A stretch of 64,000 nt of DNA from JBBRHQ01 sp963720735 (lineage in GTDB: Bacteria > Actinomycetota > Thermoleophilia > Solirubrobacterales > 70-9), in assembly GCA_963720735.1 (NCBI GenBank), contig CAVRGL010000010.1:186001-250000 (forward strand), read 5' to 3'. Of this stretch, positions 1 through 7,004 are shown in pieces (within the stretch, counting starts at the first letter, position 1; every line of letters begins with the position of its first letter). The notes under the pieces are model-generated. The model saw only the letters and a program-made list of their open reading frames with translations. It was not told where the DNA came from and made no database searches. A program made the position numbers and the translations under genes.

Positions 1-2
1 CG

Positions 3-332
3 GGTGTCGTCGGCCTCACCAAGACCCTGGCGAAGGAGTGGGGCCAGTTCAAGATCAACGTCAACGCGGTCGCCTTCGGCTTCGTCGAGACCCGGCTGAC
101 CGGCGCCAAGGAGGCGGGCGAGAAGATGACCGCCCCCGGCGGCGAGGAGATCGAGCTCGGCATCCCCGAGCAGATGCGGGCGATGGCGAAGATGGTGATC
201 CCGCTCGGCCGCCCCGCCCAGCCCTCCGAGGCGGCCGGCCCGATCCTCTTCCTGGCCTCGGGGCTAGCCGACTACGTGCACGGCCAGATCCTCAATGTCA
301 CGGGCGGGCAATTCGGAGGGATGTACACATAG
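3..332 (+). CDS. SDR family oxidoreductase, C-terminal part (5' end outside window)
   Basis: The reading frame is open from the first bases of the window and codes for about 109 residues before TAG at 330-332. It begins right after where the catalytic YxxxK of a short-chain dehydrogenase would lie (GVVGLTKTLAKEWG is the usual helix after that motif). It ends with a family-typical FLASGLADYVHGQILNVTGG segment, the last beta strand and substrate loop of FabG-like enzymes. The usual PG turn is FG here (AFGFVETRLT). Substrate cannot be told from this part; a 3-oxoacyl-ACP/CoA reductase is most likely. It converges on the next gene across a strong hairpin. Confidence 0.85.
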   Translation, partial: GVVGLTKTLAKEWGQFKINVNAVAFGFVETRLTGAKEAGEKMTAPGGEEIELGIPEQMRAMAKMVIPLGRPAQPSEAAGPILFLASGLADYVHGQILNVTGGQFGGMYT

Positions 333-340
333 CGCCGGCC

Positions 341-389
341 GTCGAGTGGACGATTTCATCTCCTATTCAGAGGATTTCGTCCACTCGAC
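341..389. terminator. Bidirectional hairpin between convergent genes
   Basis: Perfect 13-bp inverted repeat, GTCGAGTGGACGA at 341-353 and its complement at 377-389, with partial extra pairing in the 23-nt interior. It fills the 77-bp gap between two convergent SDR genes. There is no long T tract, so it is a terminator by position and stem strength. Confidence 0.6.
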
Positions 390-409
390 CCTGAAGCGGG
401 GCGCAAGGC

Positions 410-1255
410 CTAGCGGCGCTCTTCGGCGGGCGGCTCGCCTCGCTCCCCGTAGACGCCCGGGGGCCAGGAGCCGAACCAGTTGTCGCGGGCGCCGTCGACG
501 GTGATCACCGTGCCGGAGAAGAAGTCGCCCGCCGGCGAGGCGAGGAAGGCGATCAGCCAGGCCATCTCCTCCTCGGTGCCGAGGCGGCCGAGGGGGACCG
601 TGGAGGCGACGTTCTCGACCACCTCCCGGGGGTACTTGGTGCGCAGCGTCTCGGTGTCGAACTGACCGGCGGCGAGGGCGCAAGTGCGGATCCCGAAGCG
701 CGCCCACTCGATCGAGAGGGTCCGCATCATGTTCTCCACCGCGGCCCTGGCGGCTCCGGAGTGAACCATCCCGGGCATCCCGTTGTGGGGCGAGAGGGTG
801 ACGCTGAGGATCTTGCCGCTCTGCTGAGGGATGAAGGCCCGTGTGGCGGCTGCGTGGGTCATCAGCCAGGTGCCCTGGACGTTGAGCTCGATCACCGTGC
901 GGAAGCCCTTCGGCGAGATCGCCTCGGCCGGGCTGAGGAACTGGCCTCCGGCGTTGTTGACGAGGACGTCGATCCGGCCCTGGCGCTCGAGGGCGCCGGC
1001 GACGAAGGCGTCCACCGCGTCCTCCTCGCGGATGTCGAGCGGCTCACCGAAGAAGGACCCAGGCAGCTCCTCCGCCGCTGCGGCGGTCTCGGCCAGCGGC
1101 TCGGGGCGCCTGCCGCAGCCGATCACGGTCGCGCCGAGGCCTGCCATCTCCAGCGCCGCCGCCCTTCCGAGGCCGCTGCCCGCGCCCGAGATCACGCACA
1201 CCTGCCCGTCGAGCAGCCCAGGGGCGAAGATCCGCGAAAGAGTGCGTTCAGCCAA
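410..1255 (-). CDS. SDR family oxidoreductase, dienoyl/enoyl-CoA reductase-like, atypical active site
   Basis: A 281-residue Rossmann short-chain dehydrogenase. The cofactor motif GAGSGLG is near residue 24, the NNAG motif (NNAGGQF) near 100, and a family-typical PGMVHSGAARAAVEN segment near 158. At the position of the catalytic YxxxK the sequence has HSGAAR, so Tyr is replaced by His and Lys by Arg. This loop resembles the peroxisomal trans-2-enoyl-CoA/2,4-dienoyl-CoA reductase and citronellal dehydrogenase-like branch, where non-classical residues occur. The TTG start follows a TAGGCT -10-like box 9 nt upstream, suggesting a near-leaderless message. A role in fatty-acid or terpenoid CoA metabolism is inferred only. 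Confidence 0.85.
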   Translation of the reverse strand: MAERTLSRIFAPGLLDGQVCVISGAGSGLGRAAALEMAGLGATVIGCGRRPEPLAETAAAAEELPGSFFGEPLDIREEDAVDAFVAGALERQGRIDVLVNNAGGQFLSPAEAISPKGFRTVIELNVQGTWLMTHAAATRAFIPQQSGKILSVTLSPHNGMPGMVHSGAARAAVENMMRTLSIEWARFGIRTCALAAGQFDTETLRTKYPREVVENVASTVPLGRLGTEEEMAWLIAFLASPAGDFFSGTVITVDGARDNWFGSWPPGVYGERGEPPAEERR

Positions 1256-1264
1256 GGCGGCGCA

Positions 1265-1270
1265 AGCCTA
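1265..1270 (-). promoter_or_regulatory. -10 element for the 410-1255 SDR gene
   Basis: TAGGCT on the minus strand, 9 nt before the TTG start at 1255. It fits the TANNNT pattern seen before many genes here; no clear -35 is visible. Confidence 0.4.
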
Positions 1271-1289
1271 CCGGCGGCCGTCGCGCCGC

Positions 1290-1295
1290 TACTGT
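1290..1295 (+). promoter_or_regulatory. -10 element for the lactonase-like gene
   Basis: TACTGT, 8 nt before the ATG at 1304, consistent with an almost leaderless transcript. It supports 1304 rather than the internal ATG at 1461 as the true start, and so supports a frameshift in the gene. Confidence 0.45.
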
Positions 1296-1303
1296 GAGCG
1301 GCG

Positions 1304-2213
1304 ATGAGCATCCATGCCGAGCAGAAGCCGCTGCACGAGCCGCTGGCCGGCGGCAGCGATGGAGCCACGGTGATCGTCGAGCCGATGGTCGCCGGGCGAG
1401 TCAACTGGCCGCTGGCGCTGATGGAGAGCCCCGGGGGACCGTTCCTGACCGCTCAGGCTGATGCGGGCGCTCTTCACCGGGAAGCCCGCTCACGAGATCC
1501 CGATCCCGGCCTTCCTGATCCGCCACCCGAGCGCCGGGCCGATCCTCATCGACACCGGCCTTCACCCCTCGATCGCCACCGACCCGAAGCAGAACCTCGG
1601 CTCGACGGTCGCCCGGGTCGCCAAGCCCGTGCTGAAGGCCGGAGAGGACGTCCCTGCCCGGCTTCGCGACCGCGGCCTCGACCCGGGCGAGATCCCTGTG
1701 GTCGTGATGACCCACCTTCACCTCGACCACACCTCTGCGATCTCGGAGTTCCCCCAGTCGACCTTCATCGTCGCCGAGGCCGAGTGGGATGACGCGACCA
1801 GGGGAGGCCGGCCGGTGCTTCGCGGCTACCGGCCGTCGCACTTTGACTACGCCTTCGACTATCGCACGATCGACTTCGACCGCGGCCCGATCGACTCCTA
1901 TGCCACCTTCGGGCGCACCTTCGACCTGTTCGGCGACGGCTCGATCCGGCTCGCCTTCACGCCCGGTCACAGCGCCGGGCACCAGTCGGTGATCGCGCGG
2001 CTGAGCGACCGCGACTTCATCATCGGCGGCGACGCCTTCTACACCCTGGGCCAGCTGACCGGCGCGCCGCTGCCGCCGCGGCCCTTCGACCAGCACAACT
2101 TCAAGCGCTCCCTGCAGGAGCTGAAGCTGTTCCAGCGCGAGTTCCCGCAGTCGATCATCACCCCCGGCCACGACCCCGCCTTCTACGCCAGGCTCGAGAA
2201 GAGCTACTCCTGA
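1304..2213 (+). CDS. Metallo-beta-lactamase fold hydrolase, N-acyl homoserine lactonase-like (frameshifted)
   Basis: From residue MRALFTGKP (ATG 1461) to the stop, 250 residues form a metallo-beta-lactamase hydrolase of the AiiA/AttM quorum-quenching lactonase type. Visible ligands are THLHLDHTS (HxHxDH), GHSAGH, GGDAFY (bridging Asp, nearby Tyr) and the last His in TPGHDP. The family usually has about 50 more N-terminal residues. These are found one frame away from ATG 1304 (VIVEPMVAGRVNWPLALMES). A single extra base around 1450-1462 would join both parts into a protein of about 302 residues. Either the gene is broken, leaving a shorter protein from 1461, or the base is a sequence error. The lactone substrate is inferred from family resemblance. 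Confidence 0.75.
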
Positions 2214-2214
2214 C

Positions 2215-2994
2215 TCAGCCCTCGGGCGAGGCGTGGCCCGGCGTCGGGGCGGGCAGGCCCTGGTGCAGGGAACGGATCACGCCGCGCCGTCCCTTCTCCT
2301 CCAGCGCGGTGTACATCGTCCGCACCCGGTCGAAGATCTCCTCGGCGGCCTCGATCTGATGCTCGCGGCTCGGCCTCGCCTCTGCCGGAAAGCTGATCGG
2401 CTCGCCGTACTGGACCGTGACCTTGGGAAAGCGCAGCCGCCGCCAGCCCCGGACCCCGGCGGAGCCGTGGATCGCGACCGGCACCACAGGGACCCCGGAC
2501 TCGATCGCGATCCGGCCGATGCCGCGGCGGGGCGTGCCCAGGTTGCGGGAGCGCGAGCGCCCGCCCTCCGCGTAGATCAGCAGCGGATGGCCGTGCTCGA
2601 GGATCGCGTAGGAGGTCGCAAAGGCCTCCTCGTCGGCGTGCCCGCGACGCACCGGGTAGGCGCCGCCGTGGTGGAAGATGAAGGTCAGGCCGGGCGGCCC
2701 GAAGAGCTGCGACTTCGCCATGAAGCGGACCTTGCGACGCAGGTAGACGGCGCAGAAGAAGTGATCCATCTGGCTGAAGTGGTTGGGTGCGAGCAGCACC
2801 GGGCCCGAGGTGGGAACGTTCTCGGTCCCGATCGCCCGGGTGCGGAAGATCAGCACCGTCGGCAGGGTGAGGATGATCCGCACCAGGTTGTAGACCCAGC
2901 CGCCCTGGCGGTCGGCGCGCGCTCGCTCGTGGAACTTCTGAAAGTAGGCGGCGGGACGCGAGTCCTTGTATCTCTGCGGCTTGATATCTGCCAT
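2215..2994 (-). CDS. plsC: 1-acyl-sn-glycerol-3-phosphate acyltransferase
   Basis: A 259-residue membrane-associated acyltransferase that puts the second acyl chain on lysophosphatidic acid. It carries the HX4D catalytic motif (NHFSQMDHFF, near residue 83), the substrate-binding block EGGRSRSRN (usual form EGTRS) and the PVVPVAIHG block. A hydrophobic stretch VRIILTLPTVLIF precedes the HX4D box. The start is the ATG at 2994 (MADIKPQRY); the open frame continues much further upstream but only antisense to glpK. It lies 68 nt after glpK on the same strand, so the two may be co-transcribed and link glycerol phosphorylation to phospholipid synthesis. Confidence 0.88.
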   Translation of the reverse strand: MADIKPQRYKDSRPAAYFQKFHERARADRQGGWVYNLVRIILTLPTVLIFRTRAIGTENVPTSGPVLLAPNHFSQMDHFFCAVYLRRKVRFMAKSQLFGPPGLTFIFHHGGAYPVRRGHADEEAFATSYAILEHGHPLLIYAEGGRSRSRNLGTPRRGIGRIAIESGVPVVPVAIHGSAGVRGWRRLRFPKVTVQYGEPISFPAEARPSREHQIEAAEEIFDRVRTMYTALEEKGRRGVIRSLHQGLPAPTPGHASPEG

Positions 2995-3062
2995 CTGCAC
3001 CGGCCCGCCGCGCTCGGCGCGGCCTGGGGCCCGTTGGTTCCTACCCATTCCCCCGCGAGCGG

Positions 3063-4517
3063 TTACGGCCCGTCTGCCCAGCCACGCGAGCGCTCCACGG
3101 CCCGCTCCCAGCCGGCGAGCAGGGCACGGCGCTCCTCCTCGCCCATCGCCGGCTCGTATTCGGCCCGGCGCCGCCACATCTCCGTCACCCCCTCGCGGGT
3201 CCATGCCCCGGTGGCGATCCCGGCCAGGAACGCGGCGCCGAGGGCGGTCGTCTCGGAGATCTCGGGGACGATCACCGGCGCAGCGAGCACATCGGCCTGG
3301 AACTGCATCAGCCAGCGGTTGGCGACCGCGCCCCCGTCGGCCTTCAGCGACGCCAGCCGCTGCCCCGAGGCGGCCTCCTGGGCGCGGACCGCGTCGACCG
3401 TCTGGTAGGCGATCGCCTCGAGTGCGGCGCGGGCGAGATGCTCGCGGCCGCTGCCCCGGGTCAGGCCGAGGATCGCCCCACGGGCGTAGGGATCCCAGTG
3501 GGGCGATCCCAGACCGGTCAGGGCGGGCACGAAGTAGACGCCGTCGTTGCCCTGGAGCGATGCCGCCAGGCCCTCGGACTCGGAGGCATCGGAGATGATC
3601 CCGAGCCCGTCGCGCAGCCACTGCACGGCCGCCCCGGTGACGAAGATCGCCGCCTCGAGCGCGTAGTCGGTCTCACCATCGATACCCCAGGCCACCGTGG
3701 TCAGCAACCCCTCGCTCGGCTGCGGCGCCTCGGCGCCCGTGTTGAGCAGCACGAAGCTGCCGGTCCCGTAGGTGTTCTTCGCCGCCCCGGGCACGGTGCA
3801 GGCCTGACCGAACAGGGCCGCCTGCTGGTCCCCGGCGATCCCGGCGACCGGGACGTCGCCGCCGAACTCCGTCGTGGTGCCGTAGACGGCCGAGGAGGGG
3901 ACGGGCTCCGGCAACCGCGATGGATCGACCCCGAGGATCGCACAGAGCTCCGGGTCCCAGGCCAGCTTGCGGATGTCGAACAGCATCGTGCGCGAGGCGT
4001 TCGAGTAATCGGTCAGGTGGCGCCCGGTGAGCTTGTAGGCGAGCCAGGAGTCGATCGTGCCGAAGAGCGCCCCGCGGGCGGCGTCGACGTTCAGCAGCAG
4101 CCATTCGATCTTGGTCCCGGAGAAGTAGGGGTCGATGACCAGGCCGGTGCGCTCGCGCACCAGCGCCTCGTGCCCCTCCTCTCTGAGCTGATCGCAGCGC
4201 TCGGCGGTGCGGCGGTCCTGCCAGACCAGGGCGCGGTGAACCGGCTCCCCGGTCTTCGGATCCCAGGCGACGACGGTCTCCCGCTGGTTGGTGATCCCGA
4301 TCCCGGTCAGCTCGGCCCCGTCGATGCCGGCGTCGGCGATCGCGCCGAAGGCGACCTTTCTGGTCACCTCCCAGATCTCGCCGGCGTCGTGCTCGACCCA
4401 GCCGGGCCTGGGAAAGTGCTGCTGGAACTCGGAGTAGGCTCGGCCGGCGATCCGGCCCTCGAGGTCGAAGACCAGGCAGGTGGTCCCGGTGGTCCCCTGG
4501 TCGATGGCGAGGATCAT
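3063..4517 (-). CDS. glpK: Glycerol kinase
   Basis: A 484-residue FGGY kinase that phosphorylates glycerol to sn-glycerol 3-phosphate with ATP. The N-terminal phosphate loop is MILAIDQGTTGTT. Glycerol-binding blocks include TNQRETVVAW near 76, RALVWQDRRT and FSGTKIEWLL; the FGGY signatures are represented by GDQQAALFGQ and the C-terminal LKADGGAVANRWLMQFQADV. Length is slightly below the roughly 500 of E. coli GlpK but both domains are complete. A TAGCCT box ends exactly 6 nt before the ATG, so the transcript is probably leaderless. No glpF or glpD is adjacent. It precedes plsC. Confidence 0.95.
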   Translation of the reverse strand: MILAIDQGTTGTTCLVFDLEGRIAGRAYSEFQQHFPRPGWVEHDAGEIWEVTRKVAFGAIADAGIDGAELTGIGITNQRETVVAWDPKTGEPVHRALVWQDRRTAERCDQLREEGHEALVRERTGLVIDPYFSGTKIEWLLLNVDAARGALFGTIDSWLAYKLTGRHLTDYSNASRTMLFDIRKLAWDPELCAILGVDPSRLPEPVPSSAVYGTTTEFGGDVPVAGIAGDQQAALFGQACTVPGAAKNTYGTGSFVLLNTGAEAPQPSEGLLTTVAWGIDGETDYALEAAIFVTGAAVQWLRDGLGIISDASESEGLAASLQGNDGVYFVPALTGLGSPHWDPYARGAILGLTRGSGREHLARAALEAIAYQTVDAVRAQEAASGQRLASLKADGGAVANRWLMQFQADVLAAPVIVPEISETTALGAAFLAGIATGAWTREGVTEMWRRRAEYEPAMGEEERRALLAGWERAVERSRGWADGP

Positions 4518-4523
4518 GGCGGC

Positions 4524-4529
4524 AGGCTA
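4524..4529 (-). promoter_or_regulatory. -10 element of glpK (leaderless spacing)
   Basis: TAGCCT on the minus strand with a 6-nt gap to the glpK ATG at 4517, which puts the transcription start at or next to the start codon. Confidence 0.55.
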
Positions 4530-4563
4530 TCCGCGCCCCGGCTCCGAGCCGTGACCGGGCCGT

Positions 4564-5262
4564 TCAGGCGCGGCGCCGCGACACATACGCGCGGGCGAAA
4601 TCCCGCAACTGGCGGGAGCGATGCAGAAAGCCGGCGGCATCGCGGGTGGTGGCGCGATGCTCGAGGTCGAGCTCGTACTCGCGCAGCCGGGCCCCGGCGC
4701 GGACCGCGTCGATCGTCATCCCGACCTCCATCCCGTATCCGGCCGCGAACGGGAGGACCGAGCGCAAGAGCGATCTGCCCAGCGCCCTCTGGCCGGAGAT
4801 CGGCGCCCCCGTCTCGGCGCCGCAGCAGCTGCGTATCGCCCAGCGCGCGAATCGGAGGGCGAGCCCGAAACCCCCGCCGACCCGCTGCTCGAAGGCGCCG
4901 ACGGCGAGCTCGCACTCGCCTGCGTCGATCGCCTCGACCAGGCGGCCGAGGTGGGCGGCGGAGGCGCCGAGGTCCCCGTCGCAGAGCAGGACCGTGCGGG
5001 CCGCGTCGGCTTCCGGGTGGCTGAGGGCCGCCTCGGCGCCGGCGGTCACGTTTGCGCCCTTGCCGTGCGGGCGCCCGCGGCTGACAACCTCGGCGCCGCG
5101 GCCCAGGGCGATTTCCGAGGTCCCGTCCTCGGAGGCGTCGTCGGCGACGATCACAACGGCCCCCGGGAAGGCGCCTCGCAGCGCGTCGAGCGTGGCGCCG
5201 ATCCGGTCGGCCTCGTTGCGGGCGGCGACGATCACCAGGGGTGGTGCGGATTCCGCGGGCAA
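4564..5262 (-). CDS. Glycosyltransferase family 2
   Basis: A 232-residue GT-A fold transferase without membrane anchors. The N-terminus LVIVAARNEADRIG and VVIVADDASEDGTSEI are the nucleotide-sugar-binding start of GT2 enzymes, and LLCDGDLGA near 93 is the DxD-like metal/sugar-phosphate site (DGD). The TTG start at 5262 is divergent from the biotinyl protein gene, with only 21 bp between them; the +strand box TATTGT reads ACAATA on the other strand, so the promoters overlap. Donor and acceptor are unknown. Several phosphate-poor isoprenoid-sugar synthases look similar, so the acceptor could be a lipid carrier. Confidence 0.82.
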   Translation of the reverse strand: MPAESAPPLVIVAARNEADRIGATLDALRGAFPGAVVIVADDASEDGTSEIALGRGAEVVSRGRPHGKGANVTAGAEAALSHPEADAARTVLLCDGDLGASAAHLGRLVEAIDAGECELAVGAFEQRVGGGFGLALRFARWAIRSCCGAETGAPISGQRALGRSLLRSVLPFAAGYGMEVGMTIDAVRAGARLREYELDLEHRATTRDAAGFLHRSRQLRDFARAYVSRRRA

Positions 5263-5269
5263 GGGTGGC

Positions 5270-5275
5270 TATTGT
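5270..5275 (+). promoter_or_regulatory. -10 element of the biotinyl protein gene, in a shared divergent promoter
   Basis: TATTGT, 8 nt before ATG 5284. Its complement ACAATA lies 7 nt from the divergent TTG at 5262, so one small AT-rich spot may open for both genes. Confidence 0.45.
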
Positions 5276-5283
5276 GCCCCGCC

Positions 5284-5496
5284 ATGGCAGACATAGAAGC
5301 CCACATCACCGGCAACGTCTGGAAGATCGAGGTCGCGGTCGGCGATCAGGTCTCCGACGGCGACACGGTGGTCATCCTCGAGTCGATGAAGATGGAGATC
5401 CCGGTCGAGGCCGAGGACGACGGCAAGGTGAGCGAGATCCGCTGCGAGGAGGGCCAGTCAGTCAATGAGGGCGACGTCCTCGTCGTCTTGGAGTAG
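5284..5496 (+). CDS. Free-standing biotinyl carrier protein (TB7.3-like)
   Basis: A 70-residue protein that is only a biotinyl domain. The biotinylated lysine is in ESMKMEIPV (residues about 34-42), the classic MKM signature, followed by the symmetric half DGKVSEIRCEEGQSVNEGDVLVVLE. Actinobacteria carry such small single-domain carriers (M. tuberculosis Rv3221c/TB7.3, 71 residues), probably serving acyl-CoA carboxylases. The window also has the biotin-synthesis genes and a carboxyltransferase subunit at 31660-33084, so these could work together, but no biotin carboxylase gene is seen here. It is followed after 5 nt by the enoyl-CoA hydratase gene and likely shares its transcript. Confidence 0.92.
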   Translation: MADIEAHITGNVWKIEVAVGDQVSDGDTVVILESMKMEIPVEAEDDGKVSEIRCEEGQSVNEGDVLVVLE

Positions 5497-5501
5497 CTCC
5501 G

Positions 5502-6308
5502 GTGGGTGAGCGGCTGGCCGGGGGCAAGCTGGTCCTCGATGAGCCCGCGGAGGCCGTCGCGCGGCTGACGATCTCGAATCCCGAGAAGCGGAACGCGCTC
5601 GATCACGACGTGCTCGACGCGCTGGCGGAGGTGATGCCACGGCTCGACCGGGGAATCGGGATCCGCTGCGTGATGATCACCGGTGCGCCGCCGGTGTTCT
5701 CGGCCGGATACGACATCGGCTCGATCTCCGAGTCGGCCTTCGAGCGCGACGCCGAGGCCCTCGTCGCCCATCCCTTCCAGGGGGCGATCGAGGCCGTCTC
5801 CCACCATCCGTGGCCGACCGTGGCCGCACTCAACGGCCACTGCTACGGAGGCGGCCTGGAGCTGGCCGTGACCTGCGACCTGAGGATCTGCGCCTCCGGC
5901 GCGAAGCTGGGCATGCCGCCCGCGAAGCTCGGCCTCGTCTACGGGCACACGGGTCTTCGCAAGTTCCTCGACGTCGTCGGGCTGGCGAGGACCAAGGAGC
6001 TGTTCCTGACCGGCAGCAGCCTCACCGCCTCGCGGGCGGATCAGGTGGGCCTGGTCAACTGGGTGACCTCCGACCGCGAGCTGGAGGCGGCCTCGATCGA
6101 GCTGGCCGCCTCGATTGCTGCCAACGCCCCGCTCTCCACCAGGGGCAACAAGCACGCGATCGACATCCTCAACGACAACCCGGTGCTCAGCGAGCAGCAG
6201 GAGCAGGGGCTGGTCGCGCTGCGCGAGTCCTGCTTCGCCTCGGAGGACCTCAAGGAGGGGATCCGCGCCTTTGCCGAGAAGCGAAAGCCGGAGTGGAGCG
6301 GGCGGTGA
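5502..6308 (+). CDS. Enoyl-CoA hydratase/isomerase family protein
   Basis: A 268-residue crotonase-fold protein. The first oxyanion-hole strand is VFSAGYDIGS (near 65) and the second GHCYGGGLELAVTCDLRI (near 110). The usual catalytic Glu positions fall near PPAKLGLVYG, where the typical E of hydratases is not obvious, so isomerase, dehydratase or thioesterase activity is also possible. A GTG start at 5502 follows the biotinyl gene by 5 nt. The stop overlaps the next start by 4 nt (GTGA at 6305-6308), so biotinyl protein, this enzyme and alkA look like one operon, although their jobs do not obviously connect. Confidence 0.85.
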   Translation: MGERLAGGKLVLDEPAEAVARLTISNPEKRNALDHDVLDALAEVMPRLDRGIGIRCVMITGAPPVFSAGYDIGSISESAFERDAEALVAHPFQGAIEAVSHHPWPTVAALNGHCYGGGLELAVTCDLRICASGAKLGMPPAKLGLVYGHTGLRKFLDVVGLARTKELFLTGSSLTASRADQVGLVNWVTSDRELEAASIELAASIAANAPLSTRGNKHAIDILNDNPVLSEQQEQGLVALRESCFASEDLKEGIRAFAEKRKPEWSGR

Positions 6309-6946
6309 GCGTCTCGGCCAAGCGAAGGCGCGAGCAGCTCGCGGCCTCCGACCCGGCGATGGCGAAGCTGATCGCCGAGCTGGGGGACTGGGACGTGAGG
6401 CGGCGGCTGCGGCGCCGCAGCGCCGAGAAGGCCGACGCCTACGCGACCCTGCTGCGGGCGATCGTCGGCCAGCAGCTCTCAACCAAGGCTGCAGCGACGA
6501 TCCACTCCCGCGTCCTCGAGCTGTTCGGGGGCCGCGATCCGACACCGCAGCAGCTGCTTGAAACGGGAGTCGACGAGCTCCGCGCCTGCGGCCTCTCGGG
6601 GCGAAAGGTCGAGTACATCAAGGACCTGGCAGTCCACGTCCTCGACGGCGAGCTCGAGCTGGACCGGCTCGACGAGCTCAGCGACGAGGAGGTGATCGAG
6701 GAGATCATCGCTGTTCGCGGGCTGGGCCGCTGGAGCGCGGAGATGTTCCTGATCTTCTACCTCGAGCGCCCCGACGTCTTCTCGGGGGGCGACCTCGGCC
6801 TGCGGCGGGGAGTCCAGCTCTGCCACGGCCTCGAGCAGATGCCCACTCCCGCCGAGGCGGTCGAGATCGCCGAGCGCTGGTCGCCGAACCGCAGCCTCGC
6901 GGCGATCTACCTCTGGGAGTCGCTCGCGAACAACCCGGTTGCCTGA
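6305..6946 (+). CDS. alkA: DNA-3-methyladenine glycosylase II (HhH-GPD)
   Basis: A 213-residue base-excision glycosylase that removes alkylated purines. The helix-hairpin-helix is VRGLGRWSAEMFLIF (near 140), followed by the GPD-type segment DVFSGGDLGLRRG with the catalytic Asp in GGDLG. The upstream LLRAIVGQQLSTKAA helix is typical of the AlkA/MPG2 branch. It starts with GTG overlapping the previous stop. It lacks the N-terminal beta domain of E. coli AlkA, like the short actinobacterial and yeast forms. The last 24 nt, including the stop, recur exactly at 8394-8417 beyond a glycosyltransferase gene, so this 3' end is one edge of an apparent insertion. Confidence 0.9.
   Translation: MSVSAKRRREQLAASDPAMAKLIAELGDWDVRRRLRRRSAEKADAYATLLRAIVGQQLSTKAAATIHSRVLELFGGRDPTPQQLLETGVDELRACGLSGRKVEYIKDLAVHVLDGELELDRLDELSDEEVIEEIIAVRGLGRWSAEMFLIFYLERPDVFSGGDLGLRRGVQLCHGLEQMPTPAEAVEIAERWSPNRSLAAIYLWESLANNPVA
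6923..6946 (+). repeat. Left copy of a 24-bp direct repeat (3' end of alkA)
   Basis: The 24 bases ending in the alkA stop codon are repeated without mismatch at 8394-8417. The bases just outside each copy differ (g/t before, a/g after), so the identity is exactly 24 bp. The two copies bracket 1,447 bp holding one gene. It resembles the attL/attR or target duplication left by insertion at a gene's 3' end that preserves the gene. Confidence 0.85.
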
Positions 6947-7004
6947 ACTCCCCCGCCGACCGACGGAGTGGCCGCTCGACCGTTGGGAATCGCCATCTGG
7001 AGCC

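Noticed and set aside
3438..5024. Long plus-strand open frame antisense to glpK and the GT2 gene
   Set aside because: It has no recognisable domain and mirrors the codon bias of the minus-strand genes; high GC makes such shadows common.
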